64,000 nt of DNA from Phoronis australis (GCA_002633005.1 NMRA01000128.1:166432-230431); one strand, 5' to 3'; shown: positions 12,201 through 23,037, counted from the stretch's first letter. Made by a program: numbers and translations. Notes: generated by a model not told the origin, from the sequence alone.

Positions 12201-15200
12201 CCATAACAGACTAACCAAAGTTGTTTAAAATGTGAACTTAATTCCATATCAAGACTGACTAGCAATTGTCAAATCCTTTGCAAAACTGAGCAGGCTACGA
12301 TTGCTAAGCTTTACCAACAGAAAAGACTTCTGCATACTATACCTCATATAGCACTTCTAGACAAAACTTAACTCGTCCCATCTCCAACTTACATGAACTA
12401 AGAGACTCGTCTCCATTCTTGTTCGTGTTGAACAAGCGGACACAGCCATCTTCATCAGCCACAGCAAGGACATGCTCAGCGCTGGGAACTGAAACAAAAG
12501 ACAACTTTTCTGCCTGGATGCACTCAACTATAGACACATTTATGAGGCACACTTGACATAGAACAGTTGACACGGAACAGCGGATCAGGCGCAAGTTTGT
12601 GTATAAACACCACCGACACGGAGCAAATGACAATGCAGCAGCCATTTTTGACATCGGTTTCAAGGTACCTAAACTACATGGTCAACGGACTTATAAACAC
12701 GGGCACGGACGCATGAACACGACTCACGGACCTGAAAACACGGGACACGGACTCCGTTCACGAGGAAACACGGTTAACGGACCGCCAAACACGGGTCACG
12801 GACTCATCGGCTTCCTGGGTCAGCTGACGTCTCCATTTGTCCGTAAACTGTGTTTGGCGGTCCGTTAACCGTGTTTCCTCGGGAATATGAGTCCGTGTTC
12901 CGTGTATTTGGGTGCGTGGATCGTGTTTTGTGAGTCCGTTCCCGTGTTTGTGAGTCAGTGGACGGTGTTTGCAGGTCCGTGAGTCGTGTTCATGCGTCCG
13001 TGGGCCGTGTTTATGAGTCCGTTAACCGTGTAGTTTAGGTACCTTGGGTTTGAGAGGAATAGAGCAACTTGCTCCAGTGTCAATTACATGTCTCAACACA
13101 AACTGAGGTACGGTGGAACTCGTGGAAGGGATCATTCTTGATCGCACATGCTCAACAGCGTACATAAGGGACATCATATTGTTTTGTGTGATCATCACGG
13201 TTAATCTGAACACACGCAGACTTTCGCATAATTGACTTACGGTGTAAATGCGACTGAAGTAGAGCAACTCGTGCTGTGTCAAGTGTTCCACGTGTGAAAA
13301 CGTCTTATGTTCCGTACATCTTCTGCGTACTTGATTGCCCTTTCTTATGCTGATTTAGTTTCACCATTAAATCAAATCGAAAGTGACCTATCATGTAATT
13401 CTCAATATTATCGAAAATATCTCAGAAAACTGTAGCAGCGTTTTCGAGACTTCTGAATTTTTATATTAAAGAAAACTTGGACACGTTGATACTATGGTTT
13501 TGCTACCGCGGTACCTTCCTTTCTTGGCAAATTTTACTAAAAAAAACATGGTCACATGTCCTAGCTAATTAAATTTTACAGGCTTTCTATCTTCAAAAAA
13601 TATACTTTAATTGAATTAAAATNCCCCCGCCGTAAGCCAGGGATAGGGGGAACCCGTGCCCTATTTTTTTAGGTCAACATCATGAATACTTGTGGCTGGC
13701 GTACCCATGGAGTATCTCTGGGATAGGGGAACCTCTTCCTAAACTTTTTAGGTCAAAATAAAACCCATAATGGGTGACATCCCATCCAACGTACTAGGTA
13801 ATTTTAGAATCAGTAATAACATACTACTTTGACATTGATCATCAGTTTTTCTTTTCTTTTCTTAAGGCAAACGTTTTTACTTATGGTACATTATGAAAAG
13901 GAACTGTGCATGACATGAATAATAAAAAGTTCCGTCTGTGTAATTGTATTTTATCAAATGCGGGGGTTGAAAAAAGAGAAAGAAAGTATTTGGGTAATAA
14001 TGTTTTGAAAATGGCTAAAAGTTTTCAGATGCTTTAGCCATTTTTCCTAATACCTTGAAAAGTGCGAGCCTAGCATAATATCCATGTTTCACAGCAATAC
14101 CACCAGCCATTTCTGAAATATCATCTACCCAAGTCAACCAAAATCTGGACATTTTTCTGTGGTAGTACCTAACCTTAACAGGATTACCTAGACAGGACTT
14201 GTATAGCCTCATTTGGTGCAGGGTACAAGGCCCAGTGTTAAGACCAAAGCAGACAGTCTTTACTAAATAATGGAATTGGTAAGAGTACCTAACAAGTCAC
14301 AGTGCTGAGACTTAAATTCACAAGTACACAATATCCCTTCAACTCAAGTTTGAATGGACCTCATCAAACAATCAATTGTTGACTCTAGGAATAACCTCAA
14401 AGTGGCAAAGAGGAATTTAAGAACCCAAAATAGATTTATTACATAACATTAGGCAAGGTGAGGAAACCGCCACATGAATGTGTACACCATCTGTCACCAA
14501 CCAAGACCAATAACAGTCCTTGTATACATCAACGGACTATTTAAACCATCACAGACACTCCACACTTGGAGTAGTAAATCACATGACCTCATCAATAGAA
14601 TTTGGCTGTAGGTTTTGCGGCAAGACCATTTTCACCTTTTAGGTGGAAAAATTTTGTTCTATGAACTAAAGCTTTGATAGCTTGCTAAGAAAATGCAGTT
14701 ATAGTACTGCCATACAAAGTACTTATGGATCACCTCCCTTGATAACGCTTAGTTCTAAAGTTTGACAATTTGCAAGGTGGCGGCCTACATCAAGTGTTGA
14801 ACCTTACCTGTACAGAACTGACACGCGAATGGTGGCACCCAGGCCTGAAAACAAAAAAGATCAACTTCATAACAGTCACCATCAGAACTTATAACAGATG
14901 ATTACAGATAACAAAGCAAACATTACATCAACGCTGTTGGGTCAATGTTTTTGTAAAGAGAAAAACCAAGGCAATGCATACCTCAAGCATATTCACCTGA
15001 TCTCTTTGTTATGTTGATTAAGCATTTTTGTCATATTACTCAGACACTGGGCAGTAGAGTAGCAGATTTAAGGCCTTTTCACACTAACTTAACTCTGGTA
15101 TAAGAAGAGCATTGAAGTAAACTGAGAAGTAAATTTGAACTGTTCATACCAGCTTTGTTAGTTAATGGCATCAAAGTGAACAATGAGTGACACACTCATC

Positions 15201-18200
15201 ATCAAAGTAATTGCAATGTAGTGCCGATGAATCCCTTGTGCAGCTTTTTTATGAGACAATTGAAGATCTTTTACAATCCAGGACCAAAGATAACCGTTCA
15301 TACTGACCGCAACTCCCCAAAACATTGATGGATCGGCGTTAGTATAAAAGGGCCTTTAGTGAAACACACTACACTAGCATAAGCTACATACATATCTGTG
15401 TTAGAACCAGGCTTCGATGATTCGTCTGTTATTTCACACAAAAAAGAAACACCAATATTGTCATTTCCCAATTCTTTAAAAGGATAACTACCATGCTTCA
15501 AATAATAGCTATTTGATCGAGTGTAGTTAAACAGTGCAAAACGTGTTGAGAATGGTGGAGTTTTATTTTGTCACGAAATTTGACAAAATTTCACCTTTCT
15601 GTCAGTGCCTCATAGTGAAGTGTGAATAATTACCATAACAGCAAGGGGGCGCTAGACCACTGCTGTTTCACTAAATTTCATGAGTTAGCCACCAGTTCAC
15701 AACTTTAATATCCTTATCAGTATACACTCCTTTTTCATGAGACGTAAAACAAACACTAATGTTCACCCTAAAATACTGTTTTTTACACAGGTCAGGTCTT
15801 ATAAAATGAAGTAACTCTCACACAATCAATAAGTTTAATTAGATAGGTGAAAGAAAGGTACTTAAAATGACCATGAGTATAAAAGCTATTACAGGAGTTA
15901 GTGTCTGCTGTCAGTGCAAAACATCACGAAAGGTCAAGTGCATTATTGGCTTGCACCATTTGGACAAGACAGTAATATTTCGATAAACAACTGACTGTGT
16001 ATATAGAGCACACAATAAAAGTACTTCTTTGTCTTAACTAATTTAGCTTTGCACATTTGTAATGGTCTAAAATTTCTCACAATAATTATCTGGCACATGT
16101 AACCAGGACACACAGAGCAGAAATGTTTAAGTATCTTTTCTATTTTAAAATTTCAAAACTAAATCTTCAGTAGGCCTACTATGTAGTTCAACAGTAGTGA
16201 CAATATTGACAGACCTTGGCTGCACGTCAAAAGTTCTCAACTGGTCAAAATACTTCAGAAAAACTACCAAAGCGATAAAACAATGCTGTTTATAAAATCC
16301 GTGATAAGTTGGTCCCAATAGACGTGGTTACTCGGAGGTGTGCAGGACCTGTTTCTAAGCATCAAATCTGCATTTATTTGCTCTGTTATCAAGAGTACCA
16401 AGGTGTACAGACCCAGGCAGAACAAACACGCCTTTCATGGACCAGGACAAAGCGTGAAATGCCTTGACAGAAAATCGATACTGCTTGACAAGAGTGGAGA
16501 GCAGGTACAGCCCAACACACTTGTTGATTCAAGCTGAATGCCAACAGTTTAACCATAGATAATTGGATGTTTAGCTTAATGGGATGGTGGCAAGCCATTT
16601 TTATAAGCTCAACACTCAACAATGTCCTTGATTGACTTGAATGTGTTCAACTGAGCAGTTGAACCTTTATCACTTTAAAACAAAATATTACCTGTCATGA
16701 AAACCACATTTTTAGATCCACAGCAGATTCCATAACACAACCCGTGAATGAGTTGCAGAGAGTGAGGGTTGACGATCCCCACTTTAAATGACTGTGAGAT
16801 TGGCCTGGCTAGGTTGTTATATGAGATGTTTCATTGTTTGACCTTGTTCCCTTCATTCTTAAGTAGGTAATGTAGTGAGCCATATGAATGAGGCATTACA
16901 CACAGCCAGTTAAGAGATCCAATAGCGACAGAATAAAGGGGCTATTAATACCCACAGGAGGTGAACTGAAAACTTTGTGTGAGTAACACTGGCCAGGAAA
17001 ATAATGACCAATCTCTGCTGGTTAGATAATCAAACTTTCAACTTAATGAACAACCCAGTTTCTTACAAGACAGAGCTAGCGTACCATACACGATTCCCTT
17101 AAACCATCATAAACTACAAGAAAAAACGCTGCATCAAAATTGACAAAATTAAAACTCATCAAACAGTTAACAACTACTCTCACATTCTTTTATCCGGCTG
17201 GACTTGAAAGACAACGCAACTGGAGGTCAACGTGAATATAAAACGACACATGGCAGGTGAGACCTGGTGATTTATGAGCCCAATACTCCACTTTGTTAGG
17301 ACCCACAAATACACCCAGGTACATTCACATAAATGCCACTTACCTCTTCTTCCCAACTTTCAAATATGTGCTGCTGGTCTTTCAAACACACAAACTTTTC
17401 CAAAAGGCCTTTGCAAGTCCAGGTGTAGCCTGAAATTGCACCAGTAACTAACAGTTGTATCCAGGTGCGCTGTGCATTTAAAACAACAAAATACTAACGT
17501 TTCCACAAGACACAATCAAAGCTTATATAACATCCATGGTGTTCTTGTTTGATTCTTTGAAGGGTTAGAGGAACTACCTGGCAGAGTGCCAGCTCTACAT
17601 AAAGATAGTCACATTGACAGACAGTAACCAAAGGGTACTAGTCAAATCCAGTCTACAGCCTTCACAGAATATCCACTCAACTCATAATTCACAATACCAA
17701 CCAGTTTAAAGCAAAAAAAGCAACAGGGCACCGGTTAAAATAATGAATATCCTCTCGATAAAAAACTTCAAGACATGCCTTATGTCTACATCCAAAACGA
17801 TGTTAAGAAAGCAACTCTGGTTCAAATTATTCACCCACGACAGGAATTGCAATCTCATTCTTATACCATACTTCAGTCAATGTCAAACCAATACTGGAGA
17901 ACTGGTTTAGGACATATCAACCTGATCTCCGACTCCAGCTACAAAATACCCTAGTTATATTGTAACTCGATCCCTGTGTACAATCATGTCTCCAATATTA
18001 GCTATGTGGAAAATGGTAAACTTTTGGTACAATTGCAGGGAAAATTAATTTTGAATTAGTTTGTAATACAGATAACATGCACATTTGTTTCACAAGAATT
18101 CCTAATATCATTTTTCCCTCAAGATCCCAATTAAGTATTTTTTTGTAATGTGCAGTTTGTTTTGCGAAGTGTGTTATAGTTTACAATTTGCCGATTCACA

Positions 18201-21200
18201 TTTAAAGGGAATTTTCCCTTTTACGGCTGAAAAACACATGTTTAGGTCTAGGATTGTAGTTGGAACAGAACTCTCAAAGTTGACCAGGATTATGAAACAA
18301 AAAACAACACTCACCGATGTCTGCTTGCAATTCACTGAAATCATGGCTGGTGACTTGGCCAGATAAATATTGTAAACATTCGGGTTAACACCCTGGGCGG
18401 TTAAATTTTCGAACCCAAAAATTTGGGGGGTGGGTGGTTAACCAGACATGGGCCATTAAATGCGAAATTTCAAGAAATTGCCGGTGGGCGGTTAACCGAA
18501 CATGGCCGCTTATTATGACAGACAACCACCCTGGGCGGTTAATCTCACATCACGATCCGAGTCCCCACAGGTATTGGGAACGCGTAACACTTGCAAAGAG
18601 CCTTATCGTCATGAAATACGTACCCTGCGCACTCTAACTAACACAGTTTCGAATTTGTGGACAGTGGTCAAGTTCTGAATGTTTGTATAGAAAGTATGCT
18701 GCATAGTTCAGCACCTCAGATAAGAACGATTATTGCGAATTCTACTCTTAATTTCACTATACTTCGCAGACATTGGTGAACATGTTCACCAACGCAGCAG
18801 GCGGTAGCTGCGCTGTCATTTTAACCCAGTTGTAGTGATGCGCTGACCCATTTTTCCTGTTTGATTAGTGCGCACGTGCAAGCTTCACGTGTTGCAGAGG
18901 TCACAGCATAGATTAAATTTATGGTTGAAGTCCTGAGTGCTAGCTGTCCAAGTTCTGAGCAAAAAAGCAGTTTTAATATTAGTTGTAATATAAGTTTGAA
19001 AACTTCATTCAGATTTAATTGTTTTTAGCGCTTGTGATGCTCATGTTCGAGACTCCATGACTCAATGAATTTGTTAAGGTATGGTTTACATGCGGCTGTC
19101 TTATTCCGGCGCTGCGCACTTCCCGTAGCGCGAAACATGCTACGGTACACAATGACAACAAAAATAGCAGGCAAGCGGACATGAGACAGTTGTCAATCAA
19201 AACATAACGTACTCGTCCAGGTTACCACCCATTTTCAATTTTTCATTTTTAAGCGCCCATGCTCGGCTTACCGCCTACCCCCAATTTTTTATGATTGTGA
19301 CCTCCTTAAAAGTGTGTGTGCTTTTTTGAACGTTTGTTTCGCAAAACTAAGATTCCAAAACATGCGCAACTCGCTTTTAAACCTTTCAATGACAATCAAT
19401 CAGTTTTAGTGGAACCGGAAACTTGCTTTACTATGGTGGTAAAATACCCGTATTCTCATGCACTTTACTGAAGGACACAATTGTTTCCTTTGGCTCACGC
19501 ACGGAACTCATGTCAGCATGTACTGATCATTGAGACAGCACTTGTCGAATGTATTTCATTGCCATGATAGAACCAACAAAGCGGTACTTGAAAAGAATTT
19601 CAAGTCCGTGGTCTACCTTTCTGGATTCCCCATGACAGTACACGAAACATCACCACCCTGAGCAATGAAATAAAAAAAAACACAAGCGCACTCGGCTGGT
19701 TCATGACCAACGATTTTGGAAACTTCACCGACATTATTTTGGACGCAATGTTTTGAATACAAGCAGATACGGACCATTGTTCCGTGTCTTTTTTAAACGC
19801 ATGTTTTTAATGACTCAGTCGTGACCCCAAAATGGAAGTGCCCAACCAAAAGCAAAAGCGCAAGAAATCAAATTGTAATTAAGCGCAAGTCGAACATTCT
19901 ATCCACATTTATATGGTCAAAAACTTATTTTTTGAACTCTTGATTTGCCTGTTGACTTTTTACATAATTGCGTATTTGCTTTTTTATATGTGATTATGCT
20001 TCATTATTTTCGCAGCCGACTGACCACCCCCATTGCTTAATAGTAGTATGGTGATTGTTGAGTAGTGCTTTGATGAATTCTGGGAGGTGGGTGTTGACTG
20101 TTCAATACAGAAATATACAGACAATGTATACAAAATGTTACATTGTTCGAACTAGGTTCAAAGTATTTAGAAGAAAGACCAGCTGTCAATCATTAGCACG
20201 TTTTGTTGCAGCACATCTTTACAAAATCACCTGCTTCCCCTAGCAATACATGACGATCTAGCGTAGTCTTGCGTGATCTTGCTTTTCTCTCAAGAAACTT
20301 GTCCTACTGAAGGCACGTCTATCTGTCAGAATGCCTTAGTTCCAAGACAAGACGAGCAGAGACCGAGGTACATAAAGACCCAATCATGCTCGGGACCACG
20401 GTGCCACTGTATTGTGTGCGCTATTTCACTTCAGCCCGTCGAAGTCTGTTACTTCAATCCACAAACGTATATTTTAATTGACACGTTTGAAGTCCAACGT
20501 CAGTGTAGCTCAGTAAGGGTAAAATCGGTCCTTTGTAGAGTAAGCACCCACTCCCGACTTTTCAAAAATTTTGATTTTAACCGCCCATGCTCGGCTTACC
20601 GCCCACCCCGTTTTTTAGATTCCCAATTTAAGCACCCTAGGTGGTAACCTGGACGACCGCAACATCATTACTCAAGAACAAGTACTTGCTTAAGATTTTA
20701 TTTTAAAAAAAATACTAATAACTTTGACTGAAGTCCGAGGGAAAATTAGTTTGTACACGCAAGGTGTCGGTAAAAATAATTCATAGACAAAGTCCGAATT
20801 ATTCGGCACCCCTGTTTTGCTATGCGACTAGTGACGACATCTAACCAGCAATGCGTCCTTACCAGCCTCCCATTCAGTAACGCTAGGATCTTGCTAAAAA
20901 GCAATACTTCGCGAGATTACATGAGATATTGCCATGTATTTAGAATAAAAGTATGTGACTTTGGCTAGATTTTAGCCAAGACCTAGAGTAGTTCCTAGCG
21001 TTACTGAACGCAAGCCTGTATCGAAAGACAGACATCCTTGATAACTCGGCACTTACATGCATCAAAATAGAGAGAATTTAACACCTTTTTTTAGTTATGG
21101 GAATTCTTGAAAATCCGAGAGCTTCCAACCTAAAGCTTATTGAGAGGGTTGGCAAAACCACTGTCTAGGCATTTCTCTGGCCTGATTATTTTGAATATAT

Positions 21201-23037
21201 GTTTTATCTAGTGCACTGCAGTCAGAAACTCAGTGCAGCAGACAGCGTGGCTGAAAGTGGAGGTATTGATGCGGGCATACCTCTTGTTCCTGCAATCCAA
21301 AAGAGCACTATACTCTCGATTACAAACATGAAATTTGAACAGGATGTAGTTTAGATGCGGGCACACCTTCTCAAGTTCTTTTCTCGAAGCCAAGGCCAAG
21401 TTTTCATGGCGAGTTTTCGATTGTCCAGAAAGCCAAATTGGGAGATTCATGTTTTTACAGTTGCANTTTCCCAAATGGTCTTTTGTCTACTTTCTGATGT
21501 TTTTGCCACGATACGATCTAATAGTACATGGGTGGCACCGCAGCACTGAAAAAAGTGGGGTTATAGTCTCCACCTGCACCCTATCAAGCCAGTGTTTTCT
21601 ACAACTTGTTTTGACTTGTCGCTGCATCGAGTTTGAATTTTACCATGACGAGTTTGGCTCACTTGCGTAGAGTTTAAGTATTGGGAGATTTAGTCATTTC
21701 TTAAGCAAATTAGGAAATTTTGGACTTTTGGTACCAGTTCAATGTATTTATTTCAAACTCCCCACAGTATAAGACTTGAACACATGTACATGAATGTTGA
21801 AATTCAAGTTGAGTTTGAATTTTCTGCCGAGACCACTGCATGCTATGATGTGCTGCCCATGTAGTAGTACTCAGGGGCATATCCAGAATTTTTGGTTAGG
21901 AGGGGGGGGGGCAGGACAAAGTATTAGGTACGATTTTACCTGTAAGATATTTGCACCCTTGAACTGCCAAATGAAATCTGAGCGAGTTTTAGGGGGGCCT
22001 TAGTCCCCTTGCCCTCCCCCAAAATCCACCAATGTCTTGTAGTATGATGTGAAATTTCCTCCTAGCTCAGGTGCATTTATTTCTAAGCTGATGTGTTGTC
22101 TTTGCTCTTTTCCTTTTAAGCTGTGTAATCCATTGCTTTCATCTAACATGGGGTTGATGCTCCTGTTCCATTTACTAACAAAACACTTAAAACACCAATA
22201 TCTCAGTAGAAATTGATCCAAATTGAATATAATACATACCACCATGTTCGTCTGAATGAGACAAATCTTTTGATATGCAGCGCATGTATATTCTTTTATT
22301 TTTTACGAAATTATGTAGAAAGGCAGATATTTTACGCATGTTCGTCGCGTTTCAATGGCCATTTTCTTCGTAACCACTCACCCAATTTTTATGATTTTAA
22401 CACCATTTCATTTCTCACACCAAGGGCTTTTCAAAAATGTATGACATGTGGCAATCTAAAAAAATTTAAAAAACGTCCTCCCTAGTATTTGTCGAGTTGT
22501 AAGACATGGACGGCCTCCTAGGCTAAGCTAAGGTGCCTATGCGCAAAAGGTAATTATAACAATGTGACTTAGATGTTTTAATCAGTGAGAGGCTTAATTC
22601 GTCAAAAAGCTGCCGGCGTATGAAACGCTTTGGAGCTTCACCATCCAGACAGTCGAGACGTGGGCACTGTCTGTCCGTTGTCCTCCCTATCATTAGTCAA
22701 GTCGAACGAGTGTTTGTAGTGTAAATTTCAGGGAACAGTCACTGTCCATCCAGGGCATAAATTTTTACCTTTACAAGTGTTTTTTAGCTCAGTGAATGTT
22801 TAAAAACGTGATCATTTGCTTAATCACGATATTGCATGCTTAAATCAAGAATTCCAAAAATACCTATTCCAAGTTCACGCACGACATTGAACACCTCGTG
22901 GTGACGATTGCTGTGCACTGGAGTAGCCTAGATAATATACGATATATTTGACACATTAATTTACACACTTTTGACTTACCCAGTCTAGCGGGGAAGTAGC
23001 CGAATTCCCTTGCTCTGAGATCGTACAATGACTGCAT
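1..23037 (-). CDS. DTL: DTL/CDT2 homologue, CRL4 ubiquitin-ligase substrate receptor (3'-partial, 12 exons)
   Basis: Known role: DTL (CDT2) is the WD40 substrate receptor of the nuclear CUL4-DDB1 ligase and marks CDT1, p21 and SET8 for destruction on chromatin-bound PCNA in S phase. Coding exons in transcript order: 22980-23037, 17344-17429, 14808-14844, 12393-12488, 11137-11319, 9844-9909, 6565-6742, 6006-6109, 5294-5398, 1325-1527, 851-962, 1-296. All junctions are GT-AG and keep frame, giving 508 residues with no stop. WD repeats fill about residues 60-395. Two DDB1-binding WDxR motifs are visible, WDSR at 168-171 and WDLR at 240-243. The strongest matches to the family are SAEHVLAVADEDG, WMAHSNAVFDIAW and GHRNATFYVKAAVSPDDQ. 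The Ser/Pro/Lys-rich tail is cut by the window edge, so the C-terminal PIP box is not seen. Residues 20-48 are poorly conserved. Gene identity is very sure. Confidence 0.95.
851..962 (-). CDS. DTL: DTL exon 11
   Basis: 112 nt coding IATLSDDNSMWIWQSDG, the end of the propeller, then the start of the basic linker (KAHRRISEK). The donor is GTGAGT. Confidence 0.93.
1325..1527 (-). CDS. DTL: DTL exon 10
   Basis: 203 nt coding VATYRGHRNATFYVKAAVSP, DDQYLLSGSSDDLAYIW and GHQGEVTDVSWCPTD, the most conserved stretch of DTL. The donor is GTGATG, a weaker form; the next exon starts in phase with IATLSDD. Confidence 0.95.
2267..2775 (-). mobile_element. Non-LTR retrotransposon 3' fragment, copy 1
   Basis: On the minus strand it codes GIPRGERICGICCLGEIEDE and HFICRCPVLGGLRRNLLPEL, the CxxC-H-C zinc-binding domain found after reverse transcriptase in many non-LTR elements. 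An AATAAA-like stretch and an (ATT)n tail (2393-2420) follow, the usual 3' end of such elements. Nearly identical to 3223-3670. Confidence 0.7.
2393..2420. repeat. (TAA)n microsatellite
   Basis: Imperfect TAA repeat; the 3' tail of the retrotransposon fragment when read on the minus strand. A second such tract is at 3350-3376. Confidence 0.7.
2730..3073. repeat. 46-bp minisatellite (about 7.5 units), ends at an N
   Basis: Units begin at 2730, 2776, 2822, 2868, 2914, 2960, 3006 and 3052. Each starts AGGAATACCCATATGTCTCC or a one-base variant. The unit equals coding sequence of the retrotransposon fragment, present once at 3628-3673. The array stops at an N (3074), so its real length is unknown. 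Confidence 0.95.
3223..3900 (-). mobile_element. Non-LTR retrotransposon 3' fragment, copy 2
   Basis: Open frame 3404-3874 (156 aa) on the minus strand with RICGICCLGEIEDEPHFMCR, the zinc-binding region after reverse transcriptase, plus upstream residues SKILFKQRLLDCGVQDW. Same 3' flank and TAA tail as copy 1. The polymerase domain is absent, so it is a truncated, dead copy. Confidence 0.7.
3941..5122 (+). repeat. Four dispersed copies of GGCCGGGACAAGTGCAAT
   Basis: Exact 18-base copies at 3941-3958, 4621-4638, 4844-4861 and 5105-5122, all on the same strand, with unrelated sequence between them. Confidence 0.9.
4112..4437. repeat. Second 46-bp minisatellite (about 7 degenerate units)
   Basis: The word GTCAACTTGGCCCAGGGACC recurs, with changes, near 4115, 4161, 4206, 4252, 4298, 4344 and 4390, a 45-46 bp period. 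The sequence is unrelated to the array at 2730-3073. Confidence 0.9.
5294..5398 (-). CDS. DTL: DTL exon 9
   Basis: 105 nt coding GFSNLCMDSSRTRLFANCMD and the following DIIYEYN, a WD blade close to the family TLFANCTDDNIYMFN motif. Confidence 0.93.
6006..6109 (-). CDS. DTL: DTL exon 8, second WDxR motif
   Basis: 104 nt coding NIKVWDLRKNYSILK and following residues. WDLR at residues 240-243 is the second DDB1-contact motif. Confidence 0.95.
6565..6742 (-). CDS. DTL: DTL exon 7
   Basis: 178 nt. A basic Ser/Lys/Arg-rich insertion between WD blades (KSITQKSRRRVKQ), as in other DTL proteins, followed by SVTSVLFQDDHYLISAGAADG. The donor is GTGTGT. Confidence 0.92.
7198..7267. repeat. Two-copy 33-bp tandem repeat
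   Basis: TAGTATTCTAGCATTACCAT recurs at a 33-bp step in DTL intron 6, one mismatch between copies. Confidence 0.85.
7313..7575. repeat. Three-copy ~89-bp tandem repeat
   Basis: Units start at about 7313, 7401 and 7491. Shared words include AAAGGACCAGCAAACAAA and CACTTGTGGGTTTCCCTACC. In DTL intron 6. Confidence 0.9.
7926..8212. repeat. GAT-rich two-copy tandem duplication (~143 bp each)
   Basis: Copies 7926-8067 and about 8072-8212 share CTTGGCGAAATTAAC, a GATGAT tract, TATGATGATGAAGGTGGCAA and AAGAAATAGGCTACAGTCTT. They differ at scattered positions, so the duplication is not recent. Confidence 0.85.
8930..8993. repeat. Two-copy ~31-bp tandem repeat
   Basis: CAACACAATACAACACYRCA then GGTAGG occurs twice in a row in DTL intron 6. 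Confidence 0.75.
9844..9909 (-). CDS. DTL: DTL exon 6, first DDB1-binding WDxR motif
   Basis: 66 nt coding DVFASGSRDGHIMVWDSRC. WDSR (residues 168-171) is the DWD-box arginine motif used by CUL4 receptors to bind DDB1. Confidence 0.93.
10009..10290. repeat. Degenerate three-copy repeat in DTL intron 5
   Basis: Variants of GGTCAATCCTTACAATGGTC followed by CCTATATCA and AATACTAAA recur about every 110 bp. Strongly diverged. Confidence 0.5.
11137..11319 (-). CDS. DTL: DTL exon 5
   Basis: 183 nt, residues 93-153, containing WMAHSNAVFDIAW and ASGDQTVAFWDV, a typical WD repeat. Of two possible donors (GTAAAG and GTAAAT), the second keeps phase with exon 6. Confidence 0.93.
12393..12488 (-). CDS. 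DTL: DTL exon 4
   Basis: 96 nt, first WD repeat, containing SAEHVLAVADEDGCVRLFN. The acceptor TTTCAG leaves two bases that complete a valine codon from exon 3. Confidence 0.93.
12661..13046. mobile_element. 386-bp foldback element with 21-bp repeat arms and 5-bp target duplication
   Basis: The ends are inverted: left CAAGGTACCTAAACTACA, right its reverse complement. Each arm is a series of ~21-bp units of the form ACGGACnnnnnAACACGnnn, about five in the left arm and seven or eight inverted in the right arm. GGTTT flanks both sides (12656-12660 and 13047-13051), a clear target-site duplication. There is no transposase, so it is non-autonomous. In DTL intron 3. Confidence 0.88.
14808..14844 (-). 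CDS. DTL: DTL exon 3 (37-nt micro-exon)
   Basis: Codes AWVPPFACQFCT, which matches the conserved PVPPFxCxFxxAP segment just before the first WD repeat. The acceptor is TTTTCAG and the donor GTAAGG. Too short to appear as an open frame. Confidence 0.88.
17344..17429 (-). CDS. DTL: DTL exon 2
   Basis: 86 nt, entry phase 1, exit phase 0. Codes about residues 20-48 (begins GYTWTCKGLLEKF). Clean TTTCAG acceptor and GTAAGT donor. The peptide is weakly conserved; the call rests on phase and position. Confidence 0.8.
18384..18550 (+). repeat. GGGCGGTTAA modules, forward orientation
   Basis: Several copies of a ~35-bp module like GGTGGGCGGTTAACC then ACATGG and TTAAA lie at about 18384, 18425, 18480 and 18525. 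Inverted relatives are at 19249 and 20577. Confidence 0.65.
19213..20656. mobile_element. 1.44-kb inverted-repeat element in DTL intron 1
   Basis: A perfect 17-bp inverted repeat TCGTCCAGGTTACCACC bounds the region (19213-19229 and 20640-20656). Inside each end is the module TTAAGCGCCCATGCTCGGCT or TTAACCGCCCATGCTCGGCT, both in the same orientation. No transposase was recognised and no target duplication is evident. Confidence 0.6.
20873..21008. mobile_element. 136-bp MITE with perfect 16-bp inverted ends
   Basis: Left TTCAGTAACGCTAGGA at 20873-20888 and its exact complement at 20993-21008. A lone related end (TTCAGTAACGCTAGGAC) is at about 37804. Confidence 0.8.
21592..21842 (+). repeat. 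Dispersed repeat family, copy 1
   Basis: Aligns with 28503-28794 through shared words TGGTACCAGTTCAAT, ACTCCCCACAGTAT, GTACATGAA and GTTGAGTTTGAATTTTCTG. Identity is moderate; family unknown. Confidence 0.75.
21872..22030 (+). mobile_element. Possible hAT-type transposon end remnant
   Basis: CAGGGGCATATCCAGAATTT followed by a G-run resembles the CAGGGGCGKATCCAG ends of hAT-type non-autonomous elements. The matching far end was not found. Confidence 0.35.
22980..23037 (-). CDS. DTL: DTL exon 1 (start codon)
   Basis: Codes residues 1-19 (MQSLYDLRAREFGYFPARL) plus one base. The donor is GGTAAGTC. This ATG was chosen because it opens a short frame resembling the DTL N-terminus and joins in phase to exon 2. 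Confidence 0.85.

Noticed and set aside
12599-12868. 89-codon plus-strand frame with GH-rich repeats
   Set aside because: Falls within the foldback element; the repeat length alone keeps it open. No initiation context or homology.
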